DNA of 38,759 bases from Pseudonocardia autotrophica (GCF_000717175.1 NZ_JNYD01000043.1:1-38759); one strand, 5' to 3'; numbered from the stretch's first letter, positions 17,775 to 26,569 are shown. Notes: generated from the letters alone by a model not told the origin. Translations and numbers: made by a program.

Positions 17775-18799
17775 GCGGGAGGGAACCGGCGCTCCGTGAC
17801 CTGCGTCTGGAGTTCCGGCGGCTCGCCGCGTCGTCCGCGACCATGCAGGAACGCGCTTCGGCGATCCTGCAGCACCTCGAGCGGATCCTGGTGTTCGACG
17901 CCGGCTGGCTCGCGGTGCGCGACCCCGAGCAGCACCGTCACGTCCCGGTGGCCACCACGGGCGCGGCCGAGCCTCTCCGTGACTACTTCGGCCGTCCGGA
18001 GGCCGAGGAGGAGGTGGAGCTGCTGGGCCTCAACCGGCGTCAGCCGCCCGTGCTGGCCAGCGAGATCCCGAGCTCCCTGTCCGAGGTCCGTGCGTGGGCC
18101 GATCACCTGCTCCCGGCGGGTTTCCGCCAGGGCCTCGCAGCCGGGCTGTTCACGGCGGAGGGGCGGCACGTCGGCTTTCTCAGCCTGCTCTCCGCCGATC
18201 GGACGCGGCCGAACCAGGCTGACCGAAGGGTCGTCGCGGCCCTGACCACGGTGATCGCCGACGACCTGGACCGCACCCGGGACATCGCCGACACCGCCCG
18301 GATCGTCAAGAGTGCCGGCGCCGGCGTCGTTCTGACCCGCGCGGGCGACGTCCTGCCGCTGCCGGGTCTCCTCGGCGACCGCCTGCTGGCGCCGGGCTCA
18401 CCGATCCTCACGGTCGCCGCGGACGAGTTGGCCGACAGCGGGGCGTACATCTCGTTCCTCGCCCCTGTGCCGGGCACCGGCGGCGAGCAGCTGATCCGGG
18501 TCGTCGCACTCGACTTCGCCCGCCCGGACCTCGACCACCTCTCCGCCGCGGTGCTCCTGTGCCCACCGGCCGACCTGTACGGCCTCACCGTCCTGGACCT
18601 CCGGGTCCTGGGCCTCCTGGTCGAGGGCGCCACCGACATCCCGACCCTCGCGGAGTCACTCCACGTGGCCGGGGAGGCGGTGGTCGACTCCCTGGGACGA
18701 AGCCTGGTCGCGCTCCGTACCAGCGATCTCACGGCGGCCGCAGTGCGCGCGCTGCGCGGCGGGGTACGCATCCCGCCCGCGGTGGCGGGAGCGATCTGA
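17771..18799 (+). CDS. GAF-domain LuxR-like regulator with degenerate HTH
   Basis: 342 residues from ATG 17,771 with GGGAGAGGG upstream; the longer open frame to 17,600 runs through the LuxR remnant. It is a full-length paralogue of the regulator at 1210: both share PAELRAWA-like and AEGRHVGFLSLLSADRTRP segments in the GAF part and a C-terminal region starting LDLRVLGLLVEGATDIPTLA. Here the HTH core is altered: TPREL is replaced by TVLDL, and the recognition helix PRTVAAHLEHIL by AGEAVVDSLGRSL. DNA binding may therefore be weakened or changed. It could act as a partner or antagonist of the other paralogue (inference). It is downstream of the ANTAR gene on the same strand. Confidence 0.8.
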   Translation: MSGREPALRDLRLEFRRLAASSATMQERASAILQHLERILVFDAGWLAVRDPEQHRHVPVATTGAAEPLRDYFGRPEAEEEVELLGLNRRQPPVLASEIPSSLSEVRAWADHLLPAGFRQGLAAGLFTAEGRHVGFLSLLSADRTRPNQADRRVVAALTTVIADDLDRTRDIADTARIVKSAGAGVVLTRAGDVLPLPGLLGDRLLAPGSPILTVAADELADSGAYISFLAPVPGTGGEQLIRVVALDFARPDLDHLSAAVLLCPPADLYGLTVLDLRVLGLLVEGATDIPTLAESLHVAGEAVVDSLGRSLVALRTSDLTAAAVRALRGGVRIPPAVAGAI

Positions 18800-18833
18800 G
18801 CCCGTCGGGCGCCGACCGGGAACCCACTCGGCG

Positions 18834-21005
18834 TCACGCAGGGAACGAGTCGGCCATCAGACAGGGCTCGCAGCGCAGCTCGACGCCTGAGGGCAGGTCC
18901 TCCACCTGCGTCTCATCAGCGGTCACCTCCACGTTGACGCGGCCGGCCCCGAGGGCCACCCCCTCGACCCGGAGCGGAGCGAAGGCCGGGGGCAGCACGG
19001 GGTCGACCCACAACCGCCCTCGCGGAAGCTCCGGGTCGAACCGCAGCAATGTCCGGACGAGGTGGATCGGGGTGGCCGAGGCCCACGCCTGCGGCGAGCA
19101 GGAGGTCGGGTAGGGCACCGGCTCGGGGAACTCACCGCGGTCGAAGCCGCAGAAGAGTTCGGGCAGCCGGCCCCCGAAGTGCTCCGCCGCCTCGAGAAGC
19201 GCCTCCGCGATGCGCTGCGCCTGCGCCACGAAGCCGTAGCGCATGAGCCCGGCGACGACGAAGGCGTTGTCGTGCGGCCAGACCGAGCCGTTGTGGTAGC
19301 TGACCGGGTCGTAGGCACTCATCGCGCTGCTGAGCGTGCGCACACCCCAGCCCGTGAACATCTCCGGGGAGACCAGGTGCTCGGTGACCAGGGGCGCCTT
19401 GTCGGCGTCCACGATGCCACTCCACAGACAATGACCCATGTTCGATGCGCAGGCGTCGACCGGGTTCTTGTCCCGGTCCAGGGCCAGGGCGTACCAGCCC
19501 CGCTCCGGCAGCCAGAACCGCTCGTTGAAGGCCGTCTTGAGTGCCGCCGCCCGCTCGGACCACCGCCGCGCCCCCGCGTCGTCGTCCAGCCACCGGGCCA
19601 GCTCGGCGCGGGCGCGGAAGGCGTCGTAGGCGTAACCCTGGACCTCGCACAGTGCGATCGGTGCCTCGGCCGGGCGACCGTCGGCGAACGTGATCCCGTC
19701 CCAGGAGTCCTTCCAGCCCTGGTTCTGCAGCCCGCGGTCGGTCGCCCGACGGTATTCGATGAACCCGTCCCCGTCGCGGTCGCCGTGATGCTCCATCCAC
19801 GCCAGCGCCCGGTCCGCGTGCGGCAGCAACTCCTCCACCGAGCGCCGCTCGCCCCCCCCCCATCGGGCGAACTCCCCGAGCAGCACCAGGAACAGCGGGG
19901 TGGCGTCCACCGTCCCGTAGTAGATGCTGCCGCCACCCAGGGCCAGGCCCGAGTCCACGCCCAGTCGCACCTCGTGCAGGATTCGGCCCGGCTCCTCCTC
20001 GGTCACCGGGTCGGTGGTGCGCCCCTGGTGGCGTGCGAGGGTCCTCAGGGTGCCGAGCGCCAGGCTCCGGTCGACCGGAAGCGCCATGTAGGCGGTCAGC
20101 AACGAGTCCCGGCCGAACAACGCCATGAACCAGGGAGCGCCCGCGGCCACCGCGGCGAGTGTGGGGTCCTCGGGGTCGAAGATGCGCAACGCCCCCACGT
20201 CCTCCTGGCTGCGCCGCAACGTCCGCTGCAGGCTGTCGTCCCCGGTCGTGGCGATCGGGGTGGTCTCCCGCCATCGCTGCAGCCGCAGGGCCGGCAGGGC
20301 TTCCCGTTCCGGCCGGTTCAGCGGGAAGGAGGCTTCGACCGCCTCGCCGTCCAGGACCGGACGCACCAGCAGCGACATCGACCACTGCCCGCGCGCGGGG
20401 ACGAGAGCGTCGTACCGGATGCTCCCCGCTCCCGAACCGCCCGCGGACGCGACCACCGTGCCGCCGGGCGCCTCGACCGCCGCCCCGCGATGAGTTCCTC
20501 GCCAGTGCAGGTCCAGGTAGAGGCGGTCGTCCTGAGCCTGCACCCGCGGCTCGCCGCGCGGGTGGACGCGCCCCTCCTTGACCTCGAACAGGTCCGCGAA
20601 ATCGGCCTCGACGGCGACCGTGACGATGCACGTCGTCGGCTCGGCCCCCGGGTTGCGCAGCACCAGGTCCTCCCGGAGCCCGTTGCCGATCCGCCGCTCA
20701 CGCTGCACCAGCAGGTTGGTGTCGGTCCGGCCGAACCGGCGGGAGAGCCGGCCGAGGAAGGTCGCGCGGTAGGGGTCGGGGGTCATCGCCGTCAGCGGGT
20801 CGGGGATCTCGCCGTCGACCCGCAGGTCCCAGCGGGACAGGATGCGGGTGTCACGGAAGAAGACGCCGCACGGCCCGGTGCCGCCGATGTCTCCGCCGGG
20901 CGTGCAGATGCAGAAGGACGAACCCTCGACCAAGGTCACCGCGCCCGCGCCGACGCGTGCCGGTTCGTTCTCCGGATTCCACTTCTCCGGCAGTGAGGCG
21001 CCCAT
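18834..21005 (-). CDS. Amylo-alpha-1,6-glucosidase / glycogen-debranching-type protein
   Basis: 723 residues from ATG 21,005 (GGAGAG upstream); the open frame to 21,827 has no coding character before this start. The N-terminal beta domain (about 20-230) contains VTLVEGSSFCICTPGGDIGG and GVFFRDTRILSRWDLRVDGE, typical of the GDE_N_bis family. The C-terminal (alpha/alpha)6 domain has APWFMALFGRDSLLTAYMAL, QNQGWKDSWDGITFADG and SVWPHDNAFVVAGLMRYGF, which carry the acidic catalytic residues. It is predicted to hydrolyse alpha-1,6 branches of glycogen or an oligosaccharide. It is a lone minus-strand gene; an ATCGGCAG-type palindrome 65 bp upstream ties it to the stress regulon. Confidence 0.9.
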   Translation of the reverse strand: MGASLPEKWNPENEPARVGAGAVTLVEGSSFCICTPGGDIGGTGPCGVFFRDTRILSRWDLRVDGEIPDPLTAMTPDPYRATFLGRLSRRFGRTDTNLLVQRERRIGNGLREDLVLRNPGAEPTTCIVTVAVEADFADLFEVKEGRVHPRGEPRVQAQDDRLYLDLHWRGTHRGAAVEAPGGTVVASAGGSGAGSIRYDALVPARGQWSMSLLVRPVLDGEAVEASFPLNRPEREALPALRLQRWRETTPIATTGDDSLQRTLRRSQEDVGALRIFDPEDPTLAAVAAGAPWFMALFGRDSLLTAYMALPVDRSLALGTLRTLARHQGRTTDPVTEEEPGRILHEVRLGVDSGLALGGGSIYYGTVDATPLFLVLLGEFARWGGGERRSVEELLPHADRALAWMEHHGDRDGDGFIEYRRATDRGLQNQGWKDSWDGITFADGRPAEAPIALCEVQGYAYDAFRARAELARWLDDDAGARRWSERAAALKTAFNERFWLPERGWYALALDRDKNPVDACASNMGHCLWSGIVDADKAPLVTEHLVSPEMFTGWGVRTLSSAMSAYDPVSYHNGSVWPHDNAFVVAGLMRYGFVAQAQRIAEALLEAAEHFGGRLPELFCGFDRGEFPEPVPYPTSCSPQAWASATPIHLVRTLLRFDPELPRGRLWVDPVLPPAFAPLRVEGVALGAGRVNVEVTADETQVEDLPSGVELRCEPCLMADSFPA

Positions 21006-21069
21006 CGTCACCGCTCTCCGTCGTCCCTGCGCAGACGTCCCACGTTCGTTCCGGCGGGCGACAACGGCA

Positions 21070-21087
21070 ATCGGTCGTTCTGCCGAT
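21070..21087. promoter_or_regulatory. ATCGGCAG-type palindromic operator before the glucosidase gene
   Basis: ATCGGTCGTTCTGCCGAT is identical over all 18 bases to the site at 12,701-12,718. It is 65 bp from the glucosidase start on the minus strand and 240 bp before the SRPBCC gene on the plus strand. The rest of 21,006-21,326 has no gene. Confidence 0.7.
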
Positions 21088-21264
21088 GGCGTGGGTCGGG
21101 CCCGCTGGCGGACGGGACCGCGGATCAGCTCGGGTGCGCGTGTTCTCGGTCCGCCGGTCCCCCTTCGATCCAGGCAGCGCGCTGCGCCGGTCTGCCGCGA
21201 ATCAGTCGGAGTTGCCTCGGCGGTACAGGTGTGCAACGGCGTGCGGGTGGTACTTGCTGAGCTT

Positions 21265-21288
21265 GTTGCAGTCCCTCTTGTCTGCAAC
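21265..21288. promoter_or_regulatory. Inverted repeat before the SRPBCC-adh operon
   Basis: GTTGCAG (21,265-21,271) and CTGCAAC (21,282-21,288) are perfect 7-bp arms around 10 bp. They lie about 40 bp before the SRPBCC start in a locally AT-richer stretch, and a further TGCAAC occurs near 21,234. It is a candidate operator or part of the promoter. Confidence 0.4.
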
Positions 21289-21326
21289 GGCAGTGTCGAC
21301 CGGACACAGACGCCCAAGGAGGCTCG

Positions 21327-21869
21327 ATGGATCTGACAGCGACGACGACGGTGCGCCGTCCTGTATCGGAGGTGTACACGTTCTGGCGTCGTCTGGAGAA
21401 CCTGCCGTCGTTCATGGAGCACCTCGACGAGGTGCGGACGACGGGCGAGAACACCAGCACGTGGGTGGCGAGCGCCCCGTTCGACCGCAAGGTCGAGTGG
21501 GAAGCCGTGCTGACCGAGGACGTGGCGAACGAGCGGATCGGATGGCGCTCGGCCGAGGAGGCCGACGTCCCGAACCAGGGCACGGTGTCCTTCGTCCTCG
21601 CGCCCGACGGAAAGAGCACCGAGGTGCACGTGCACCTGGTCTACGACATCGGGGCGGGGAAGCTGGGCAAGGCGGTCGCGAAGTACTTCGGGGAGGAGCC
21701 TCACCAGCAGCTCGACGACGACCTGCGCCGGCTCAAGCAGGTCCTGGAGGCCGGCGAGGTCGTGCGCTCGGACGGCGCGCCGTGGGGCAAGCGGGCGCGC
21801 AAGGAGTTCCCGCAGCGCCCGGCCCAACCACTGGCGGCCGAGGAACGGCGGGAGGTGCTGGGGGTATGA
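21327..21869 (+). CDS. SRPBCC (START-like) family protein
   Basis: 180 residues; ATG after AAGGAGG. MDLTATTTVRRPVSEVYTFW then LENLPSFMEHLDEVRTTGEN are typical of the polyketide-cyclase/dehydrase-like SRPBCC fold, as is VHLVYDIGAGKLGKAVAKYF near the end. The fold makes a hydrophobic cavity for a lipid or small ligand; the ligand is unknown. Its stop overlaps the start of the zinc dehydrogenase gene (ATGA), so the two are coupled. Confidence 0.85.
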   Translation: MDLTATTTVRRPVSEVYTFWRRLENLPSFMEHLDEVRTTGENTSTWVASAPFDRKVEWEAVLTEDVANERIGWRSAEEADVPNQGTVSFVLAPDGKSTEVHVHLVYDIGAGKLGKAVAKYFGEEPHQQLDDDLRRLKQVLEAGEVVRSDGAPWGKRARKEFPQRPAQPLAAEERREVLGV

Positions 21870-23041
21870 GGGCGAACTGCTGGGCCGGCCGCAACGAGGT
21901 CGAGGTCCGGGACGTGCCGGATCCGACCATCCTGAACAGCCGCGACGCGATCGTGCGGATCACCTCGACGGCGATCTGCGGCTCGGATCTGCACCTGCTC
22001 GACGGGTACGTGCCGACGATGCAGGACGGCGACGTCATGGGCCACGAGTTCATGGGCGAGGTCGTCGAGGTCGGCACCGGTGTCGATCCGGCGCGACTGC
22101 GGGTCGGTGACCGCGTGGTGGTGCCGTTCCCGATCGCCTGCGGTGCGTGCGGGGCCTGCGCGGCGCAGCTGTACTCCTGCTGCGAGAACAGCAACCCGAA
22201 CGCCGGGATCGCGGAGAAGATGTTCGGCCACCCCGTGGCCGGGCTGTTCGGCTACTCGCACCTGACCGGTGGGTTCGCCGGCGGGCAGGCGCAGTACGCC
22301 CGTGTCCCGTTCGCGGACGTGGGACCGCTGAAGATCGAGGCCGAGCTCACCGACGAGCAGGTGCTCTTCCTGTCCGACATCCTGCCCACCGGCTACATGG
22401 GTGCCGAGATGTGCGACATCCAGCCCTCCGACGTGGTCGCCGTGTGGGGCGCGGGTCCGGTCGGGCAGTTCGCCATGGACAGCGCCCGGGTGCTCGGCGC
22501 CGCCTCGGTGATCGCGATCGACAAGGAGCCGTACCGCTTGCGGATGGCCGAGGCGGCCGGGCACATCCCGGTGAACTTCGAGGAGGTCGACGTCCGGTCC
22601 CGGTTGCTGGAGCTCTCCGGTGGTCGTGGCCCGGACAAGTGCGTCGACGCCGTCGGGTTGGAGGCCACCCACGGCAGCGCGCACATCCACGCCTTCGACC
22701 GCGTCAAGCAGGCCGTCCGGTCCGAGACCGACCGCCCCCACGTGTTGCGTCAGGCGATCTTGTCCTGTCGGAGCGGCGGGATCGTGTCGGTCATCGGGGT
22801 GTACGGCGGGATGGTGGACAAGTTCCCGGCCGGGGCCTGGATGAACCGGTCACTGACCCTACGGACGGGACAGTGTCACGTGCAGCGGTACATGACGCCG
22901 CTGCTGCGGCGGATCGAGCGCGGCGAGCTCGACCCGACGCGGGTCATCACCCACCGGCTGCCCCTGGAGGAGGCACCGCACGGCTACGACATCTTCAAGA
23001 ACAAGCAGGAGGACTGCGAGAAGGTCGTCCTCACACCCTGA
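21866..23041 (+). CDS. Zinc-dependent alcohol dehydrogenase (FdhA-like)
   Basis: 391 residues from ATG 21,866. Zinc MDR features: ICGSDLHLLDGYVPTMQDGD and GHEFMGEVVEVGTGV (catalytic zinc), CGACGACAAQLYSCCENSN (structural zinc, with an extra Cys), and VAVWGAGPVGQFAMDSARVL as the cofactor fold. It resembles the threonine/formaldehyde dehydrogenase-like subgroup and is a distant paralogue of the enzyme at 15,827. The substrate is unknown. It is coupled to the SRPBCC gene upstream and closed by a strong hairpin 20 bp downstream. Confidence 0.88.
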   Translation: MRANCWAGRNEVEVRDVPDPTILNSRDAIVRITSTAICGSDLHLLDGYVPTMQDGDVMGHEFMGEVVEVGTGVDPARLRVGDRVVVPFPIACGACGACAAQLYSCCENSNPNAGIAEKMFGHPVAGLFGYSHLTGGFAGGQAQYARVPFADVGPLKIEAELTDEQVLFLSDILPTGYMGAEMCDIQPSDVVAVWGAGPVGQFAMDSARVLGAASVIAIDKEPYRLRMAEAAGHIPVNFEEVDVRSRLLELSGGRGPDKCVDAVGLEATHGSAHIHAFDRVKQAVRSETDRPHVLRQAILSCRSGGIVSVIGVYGGMVDKFPAGAWMNRSLTLRTGQCHVQRYMTPLLRRIERGELDPTRVITHRLPLEEAPHGYDIFKNKQEDCEKVVLTP

Positions 23042-23061
23042 CGGGGCCGCCGTTCGGGGAC

Positions 23062-23091
23062 GGTGGTGGCCGGGTCCGCCCGGCCACCACC
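23062..23091 (+). terminator. Strong hairpin after the SRPBCC-adh operon
   Basis: A perfect 13-bp stem, GGTGGTGGCCGGG with CCCGGCCACCACC, has a 4-nt loop (TCCG) 20 bp after the dehydrogenase stop. There is no T-run, as is usual for terminators in high-GC actinobacteria. Confidence 0.7.
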
Positions 23092-23178
23092 GCATCGCCG
23101 TCGCCCCGGAAGTGACGCGTGCACGAGGGGCGCGCACATCGGAGGCGCCAGCGCCTCGACGAGCCCAGGAGGGGCGCC

Positions 23179-24330
23179 ATGGACGACCGAGCACGTGACC
23201 GTTCGCCCGACCGGGTGGGCGGCGGCAGGTCCACCCGAGAGGGGCGGCCAGGCGGCCGCCGGGTCCGGGTCGGCCTGTTGGCCGATCCTGGTGCGCCTAC
23301 CGATCTCGCCGCCGCCCTCCTACCCGACCTGTCCGAGGTGCTGGCCGCACAGGTCGACGACGCGACCGAGTGGGTCGTGGGCAGCGAGACCCGAGAGATC
23401 CCGCTCGACGAGCAGGGCCTGGTCCCGCTGGAGTCGCTCGCGCAGGAGCACCGCGAACGCCAGGAGTGGGACGTCATGATCGTGGTGACCGACCTGCCCC
23501 GCCGGGTCGGGACCCGCCCCGTCGCCACCGTCCTGGTCGAGCGCGCGCGCAGCGGGATGGTCTCGCTGCCCGGGCTCGGGGCGCTTCGCGTGCGCCGGCG
23601 GGCGCGGCGGGCCGTCGTGCACCTCGTGCGGGCGCTCACCGGACACGAACACCACTCCGACGGAGAACGCCCCGCGGACATCCCACGGTTGAGCCCGCTG
23701 CGCCACGTCGACGCCGACACCGACGCCGACACCGACGCGCATCTCGCCCTGGTCGGGCTGCGCGGCAGGCTGCGGCTGCTCGCCGGGATGGTGCGCGACA
23801 ACCGACCGTGGCGGCTGGTCCCCCACCTGTCCAGCGCCACCGCGGCGGCCGCCGCGACCGGCGCCTACGCCATCGTGACCACGAGCTTCTGGATGATGGC
23901 GGCCTCGCTGTCGCCGCTGCGGCTGCTGCTCATCTCCGTGGTGGCGATCGTGGCCATGGCGACCTGGCTGATCACCTACAACCATCTCTGGGACCGGCCG
24001 CCGGACAAGGACGCGCGGGCGAAGGCGGTGCTCTACAACGCCGCCACGGTGATCACGATGATCCTCGGGGTCACCTGCATGTACGTGCTCCTCTATCTCG
24101 CCGGGCTGCTCGCGGCGCTCGCGTTGATCGATCCCGGCTACTTCTCCTCGCAGCTGCACCGACCACCTTCGTTCGGCGCCTACCTCAAGCTGGTGTGGCT
24201 GGCGAGCTCGGTCGGCATCGTGGCCGGGGCGCTCGGCTCCAGCCTCGAGAGCGAAGAGGCCGTCCGGAACGCGACCTACGGCAGACGGGAGCTCGAGCGG
24301 CAGCGCGGCCGCGAGGCGAGTTCGAAGTAG
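23179..24330 (+). CDS. Multi-pass membrane protein of unknown function
   Basis: 383 residues from ATG 23,179 with AGGAGGGG upstream. The N-terminal half (about 1-210) is soluble: it has VRVGLLADPGAPTDLAAALL, a WDVMIVVTDLPRR segment resembling a Rossmann-like strand-turn, and an Asp-Thr-Ala-rich DADTDADTDA repeat near 190. Four or so hydrophobic helices follow, among them LRLLLISVVAIVAMATWLIT, AATVITMILGVTCMYVLLYL and LVWLASSVGIVAGALGSS. The C-terminus is charged. I do not recognise a named family. It follows the adh terminator and is the last intact plus-strand gene before the scar region. Confidence 0.7.
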   Translation: MDDRARDRSPDRVGGGRSTREGRPGGRRVRVGLLADPGAPTDLAAALLPDLSEVLAAQVDDATEWVVGSETREIPLDEQGLVPLESLAQEHRERQEWDVMIVVTDLPRRVGTRPVATVLVERARSGMVSLPGLGALRVRRRARRAVVHLVRALTGHEHHSDGERPADIPRLSPLRHVDADTDADTDAHLALVGLRGRLRLLAGMVRDNRPWRLVPHLSSATAAAAATGAYAIVTTSFWMMAASLSPLRLLLISVVAIVAMATWLITYNHLWDRPPDKDARAKAVLYNAATVITMILGVTCMYVLLYLAGLLAALALIDPGYFSSQLHRPPSFGAYLKLVWLASSVGIVAGALGSSLESEEAVRNATYGRRELERQRGREASSK

Positions 24331-24384
24331 CCGGGGCGAGCACGTGGTCGTCAGGAGCACCGGATGCCGCCAGGGCATCTCTGC

Positions 24385-24565
24385 GTGACGAGGTCGTCCT
24401 CGCTGCTCGTCGCAGTGATCGGGGCGGCGCTCGTCGCCGTCCTCGGCCCGCCACGCTCGCGCCGATCGCCGGCTGGACCGCGGCGGCGGCGTGTTGTTGT
24501 TCCGGGTGTGGCGGACCTGCCCTCACAGCCTGCGCACTGCGTCAGCCGAGGGTGCTCAGGTGCCG
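24385..24565 (+). pseudogene. DUF1345 N-terminal remnant
   Basis: Three frames joined by two small shifts give SSLLVAVIGAALVAVLGPP, TLAPIAGWTAAAA and LLFRVWRTCPHSLRTASAEG. This has the layout of the first helices of DUF1345 (compare AVLVGWAVAASVVLVWVSRI in the intact copy at 14,547). The rest is absent because the nucleoside hydrolase gene follows from the opposite strand. It marks a recombination boundary. Confidence 0.45.
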
Positions 24566-25483
24566 GAGAGCGTCTGCGAGCGCGACCTTGACCTCGACGT
24601 CGAGCGCGATGTCCACCAGCGGGCCGGAAGCGTCGGGCCGACGGTCGGGTACGGTCATCCCACGTCCAGGGCCGAGTGTGCACGCCACGTTGACTCGATG
24701 GGGTGTGGTGCGCAGCGTTCCGGGACGTACGGCCTCCAGCATGGCGAGCATGTCGTGCAGGGCGATCGCGTCGAGTCCGTACCGTTCGCGGGTGGCCTCG
24801 CGGTAGAGCGCCACGGTGCGGACGAGCGTTGCGCATCGCGGCCCGGCCTGGCTGAGCTCGTCGAGCCACTGGTCCTCGACAGCGCAGTTCATCGTGAGGT
24901 CGAGCGGCACGAGCGTCACGGGGACGTCGGGCTGGGTGAGGACACGCTGTGCGGCCTCGGGATCCGCGTAGACGTTGAACTCGCCCGCCCCATGGGTGTT
25001 GCCCATGCCCAGAGCGCCGCCCATCGCGACGATGCGCCTGATGCGCGGGGTCAGTTCGGGATGCGCAGCGAGCAGAAGTGCGACGTTGGTCATCGGGCCC
25101 AGGCAGGCGATCGTGACCGGGACCGACGACTCCCGCAGGACGCTGACCATGAGGTCGAGGGCGGGACGGGGGTCGGCGGGCCCGGGCTCCGGGAAGCCGC
25201 TCGAGTGCATGCCGAGGCCATCTTCGCCGTGCCAGTCCGGGGCGACCTCGGCCTGCACGTGTACCAGTGGCCGAGCTGCGCCGGCGGCCACCGGTACGTC
25301 GGTACGCCCCGCAAGCGCGAGAATCCGCCGGGCGTTGACGAACGTTGTGTCCAGGGCGACATTGCCGTAGGAGGCCGTGACGGCACGGACGTCGCAATCG
25401 GCGCTGGCCAACCCCAGGAGGATCCCGAAGGCGTCGTCCACACCGGGGTCAGTGTCAATGATCAGCGGACTGGGGGTTGGCAC
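24542..25483 (-). CDS. Nucleoside hydrolase (IUNH family)
   Basis: 313 residues; normal family length. It begins with the calcium-binding hallmark LIIDTDPGVDDAFGILLGL. Later motifs fit the fold: TIACLGPMTNVALLL, EFNVYADPEAAQRVL and IALHDMLAMLEAV, which holds the active-site His. It splits N-ribosides into base and ribose. Substrate class cannot be fixed from sequence; family members act on purine, pyrimidine or nicotinamide ribosides. It is alone on the minus strand. A TAGAAACG operator-like site about 300 bp upstream links it to the ribokinase/NAMPT block, whose ribokinase would use the released ribose (inference). Confidence 0.9.
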   Translation of the reverse strand: MPTPSPLIIDTDPGVDDAFGILLGLASADCDVRAVTASYGNVALDTTFVNARRILALAGRTDVPVAAGAARPLVHVQAEVAPDWHGEDGLGMHSSGFPEPGPADPRPALDLMVSVLRESSVPVTIACLGPMTNVALLLAAHPELTPRIRRIVAMGGALGMGNTHGAGEFNVYADPEAAQRVLTQPDVPVTLVPLDLTMNCAVEDQWLDELSQAGPRCATLVRTVALYREATRERYGLDAIALHDMLAMLEAVRPGTLRTTPHRVNVACTLGPGRGMTVPDRRPDASGPLVDIALDVEVKVALADALRHLSTLG

Positions 25484-25781
25484 GGTCGCCTCCTCGACTT
25501 GTCAGTGATGTGGCAATGCCAGCCCGGCGGAGGCCGAAGGACGTGGCCGGGAGCAAGCACACACTTTCCCGGTGCCTCCACGAACTTGCCGACGTGCCGC
25601 AGCGACTGCTTGCCCGACCCTCTCCGAGAGGGTGCGGCCTGGACCGACTCCAGCTGAATCGGAACCCCCTTCGTCGGCCCGGTGCACCACGCGGCTGTGG
25701 CTGACGTCAACCTCGACCAGGCGGCAGGCGGCACACGATCGGCCGATTTGCCCCTGATCCAGGGAGGCGCGCATACGGGAA

Positions 25782-25797
25782 TAGAAACGTTTCACCA
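25782..25797 (+). promoter_or_regulatory. LacI-type operator-like site
   Basis: TAGAAACGTTTCACCA contains the perfect palindrome GAAACGTTTC, a typical LacI/PurR-family core. It shares TAGAAACGTT with the promoter site at 30,711. It lies about 300 bp upstream of the nucleoside hydrolase start, in an AT-richer patch. Confidence 0.6.
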
Positions 25798-26040
25798 TTA
25801 GCTTACGCACAGGGTGGTTGATGGTCAACCGGGTCGATCGAGCCCGAGGAACACGGGGGGCTGGGTCTCGCGCGCAGAGTGCCCGCGGGCGGGCTGTCGA
25901 AGCGGCGCGTCGGCAGGTGAGCGTGTCGTTCAACTGGTGACCGGCCCGTGTACCGCCCGACCTCCGGATCAGCCCCCGACTCGTCGCGCCTTCACGCTCT
26001 CACCCTCGTGGCGGCGTGATTCGACGACAAGCGCACTCTG

Positions 26041-26100
26041 CGATACAAAAAGAAAGCATTCTACGATCGGCCGTTATCGGAGCGCGGCAGAAGTGTGTCT
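26041..26100 (+). pseudogene. IS3-type transposase C-terminal remnant
   Basis: The frame reads DTKRKHSTIGRYRSAAEV, matching the end of IS3-family OrfB transposases (typical form NTRRRHSTLGYLSPAEFE). Only about 20 residues are recognisable. The AAAAAGAAAG codons are AT-rich compared with the neighbours, consistent with a foreign origin. Confidence 0.35.
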
Positions 26101-26395
26101 GTTGTGCTGAGATGCCTCAGGCCCCGGAGCGGACAGAAGATCCCGTTCGGCGGCTGAATCGAAGTGCCTGACGAGGAGTAGGACTTCGCAGAACGCGGCA
26201 CGACCTGGGTGCCGCCCGCGAGCATGGCGTCATCGACGCTCAGCGATGCCGAGATCCCCGGCGGTCGCCGACATTCACTTACCGGGGCGCCGGTCCAACG
26301 GTGGCGGTGGTGCAGAGGCGGCGACCCGACTCGACATCGGCCGCTGTCGACGTCTGTACAGCCAGAAGGACATAGCCCGCCGTCGCGGTCCCGGG

Positions 26396-26505
26396 CCGAC
26401 GCCGAGCTGAAGTACTGGAAGATCCTGCGGAAGATCCGCTCCGGCCCCCGCCGAGCCGCCGAACTCAGCGCCGAAGTCCAGGCTCTCGTCATCGGCAGCG
26501 CCGAT
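26396..26505 (+). pseudogene. IS5-type (DDE_Tnp_4-like) transposase C-terminal remnant
   Basis: The frame reads ADAELKYWKILRKIRSGPRR then AAELSAEVQALVIGS. This resembles the C-terminus of actinobacterial DDE_Tnp_4 transposases (pattern NAxLKxWKILRKIRCxPxRA). No catalytic domain or terminal inverted repeats remain. Confidence 0.45.
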
Positions 26506-26569
26506 CAGGTCGGCACACGCTCCCTGACGAGTGGAGTTTGCCTGGCGGCGTCCCCTTTGCGTGCTCTGG

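Noticed and set aside
18834..21827. 997-codon version of the glucosidase starting at 21,827
   Set aside because: The first 274 codons cross the control region and the SRPBCC gene on the other strand; ATG 21,005 starts the conserved domain.
23707..23740. GACGCCGACACC-like tandem repeat as a possible CRISPR or VNTR
   Set aside because: It is a short in-frame Asp-Thr-Ala repeat in the membrane protein gene with no spacers.
24364..24591. 75-codon plus-strand ORF after the membrane protein
   Set aside because: Only its beginning has protein character; the rest of the similarity continues in other frames, so it was called a DUF1345 remnant instead.
25617..25633. Hairpin ACCCTCT/AGAGGGT as a terminator
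   Set aside because: It is short, lacks a T-run and lies upstream of the nucleoside hydrolase rather than after a gene; it is mentioned only as part of the scar region.
26491..26505. ATCGGCAGCGCCGAT, resembling the stress operator
   Set aside because: The arms match but the spacer is only 3 bp, so the geometry differs, and it lies inside the transposase remnant.
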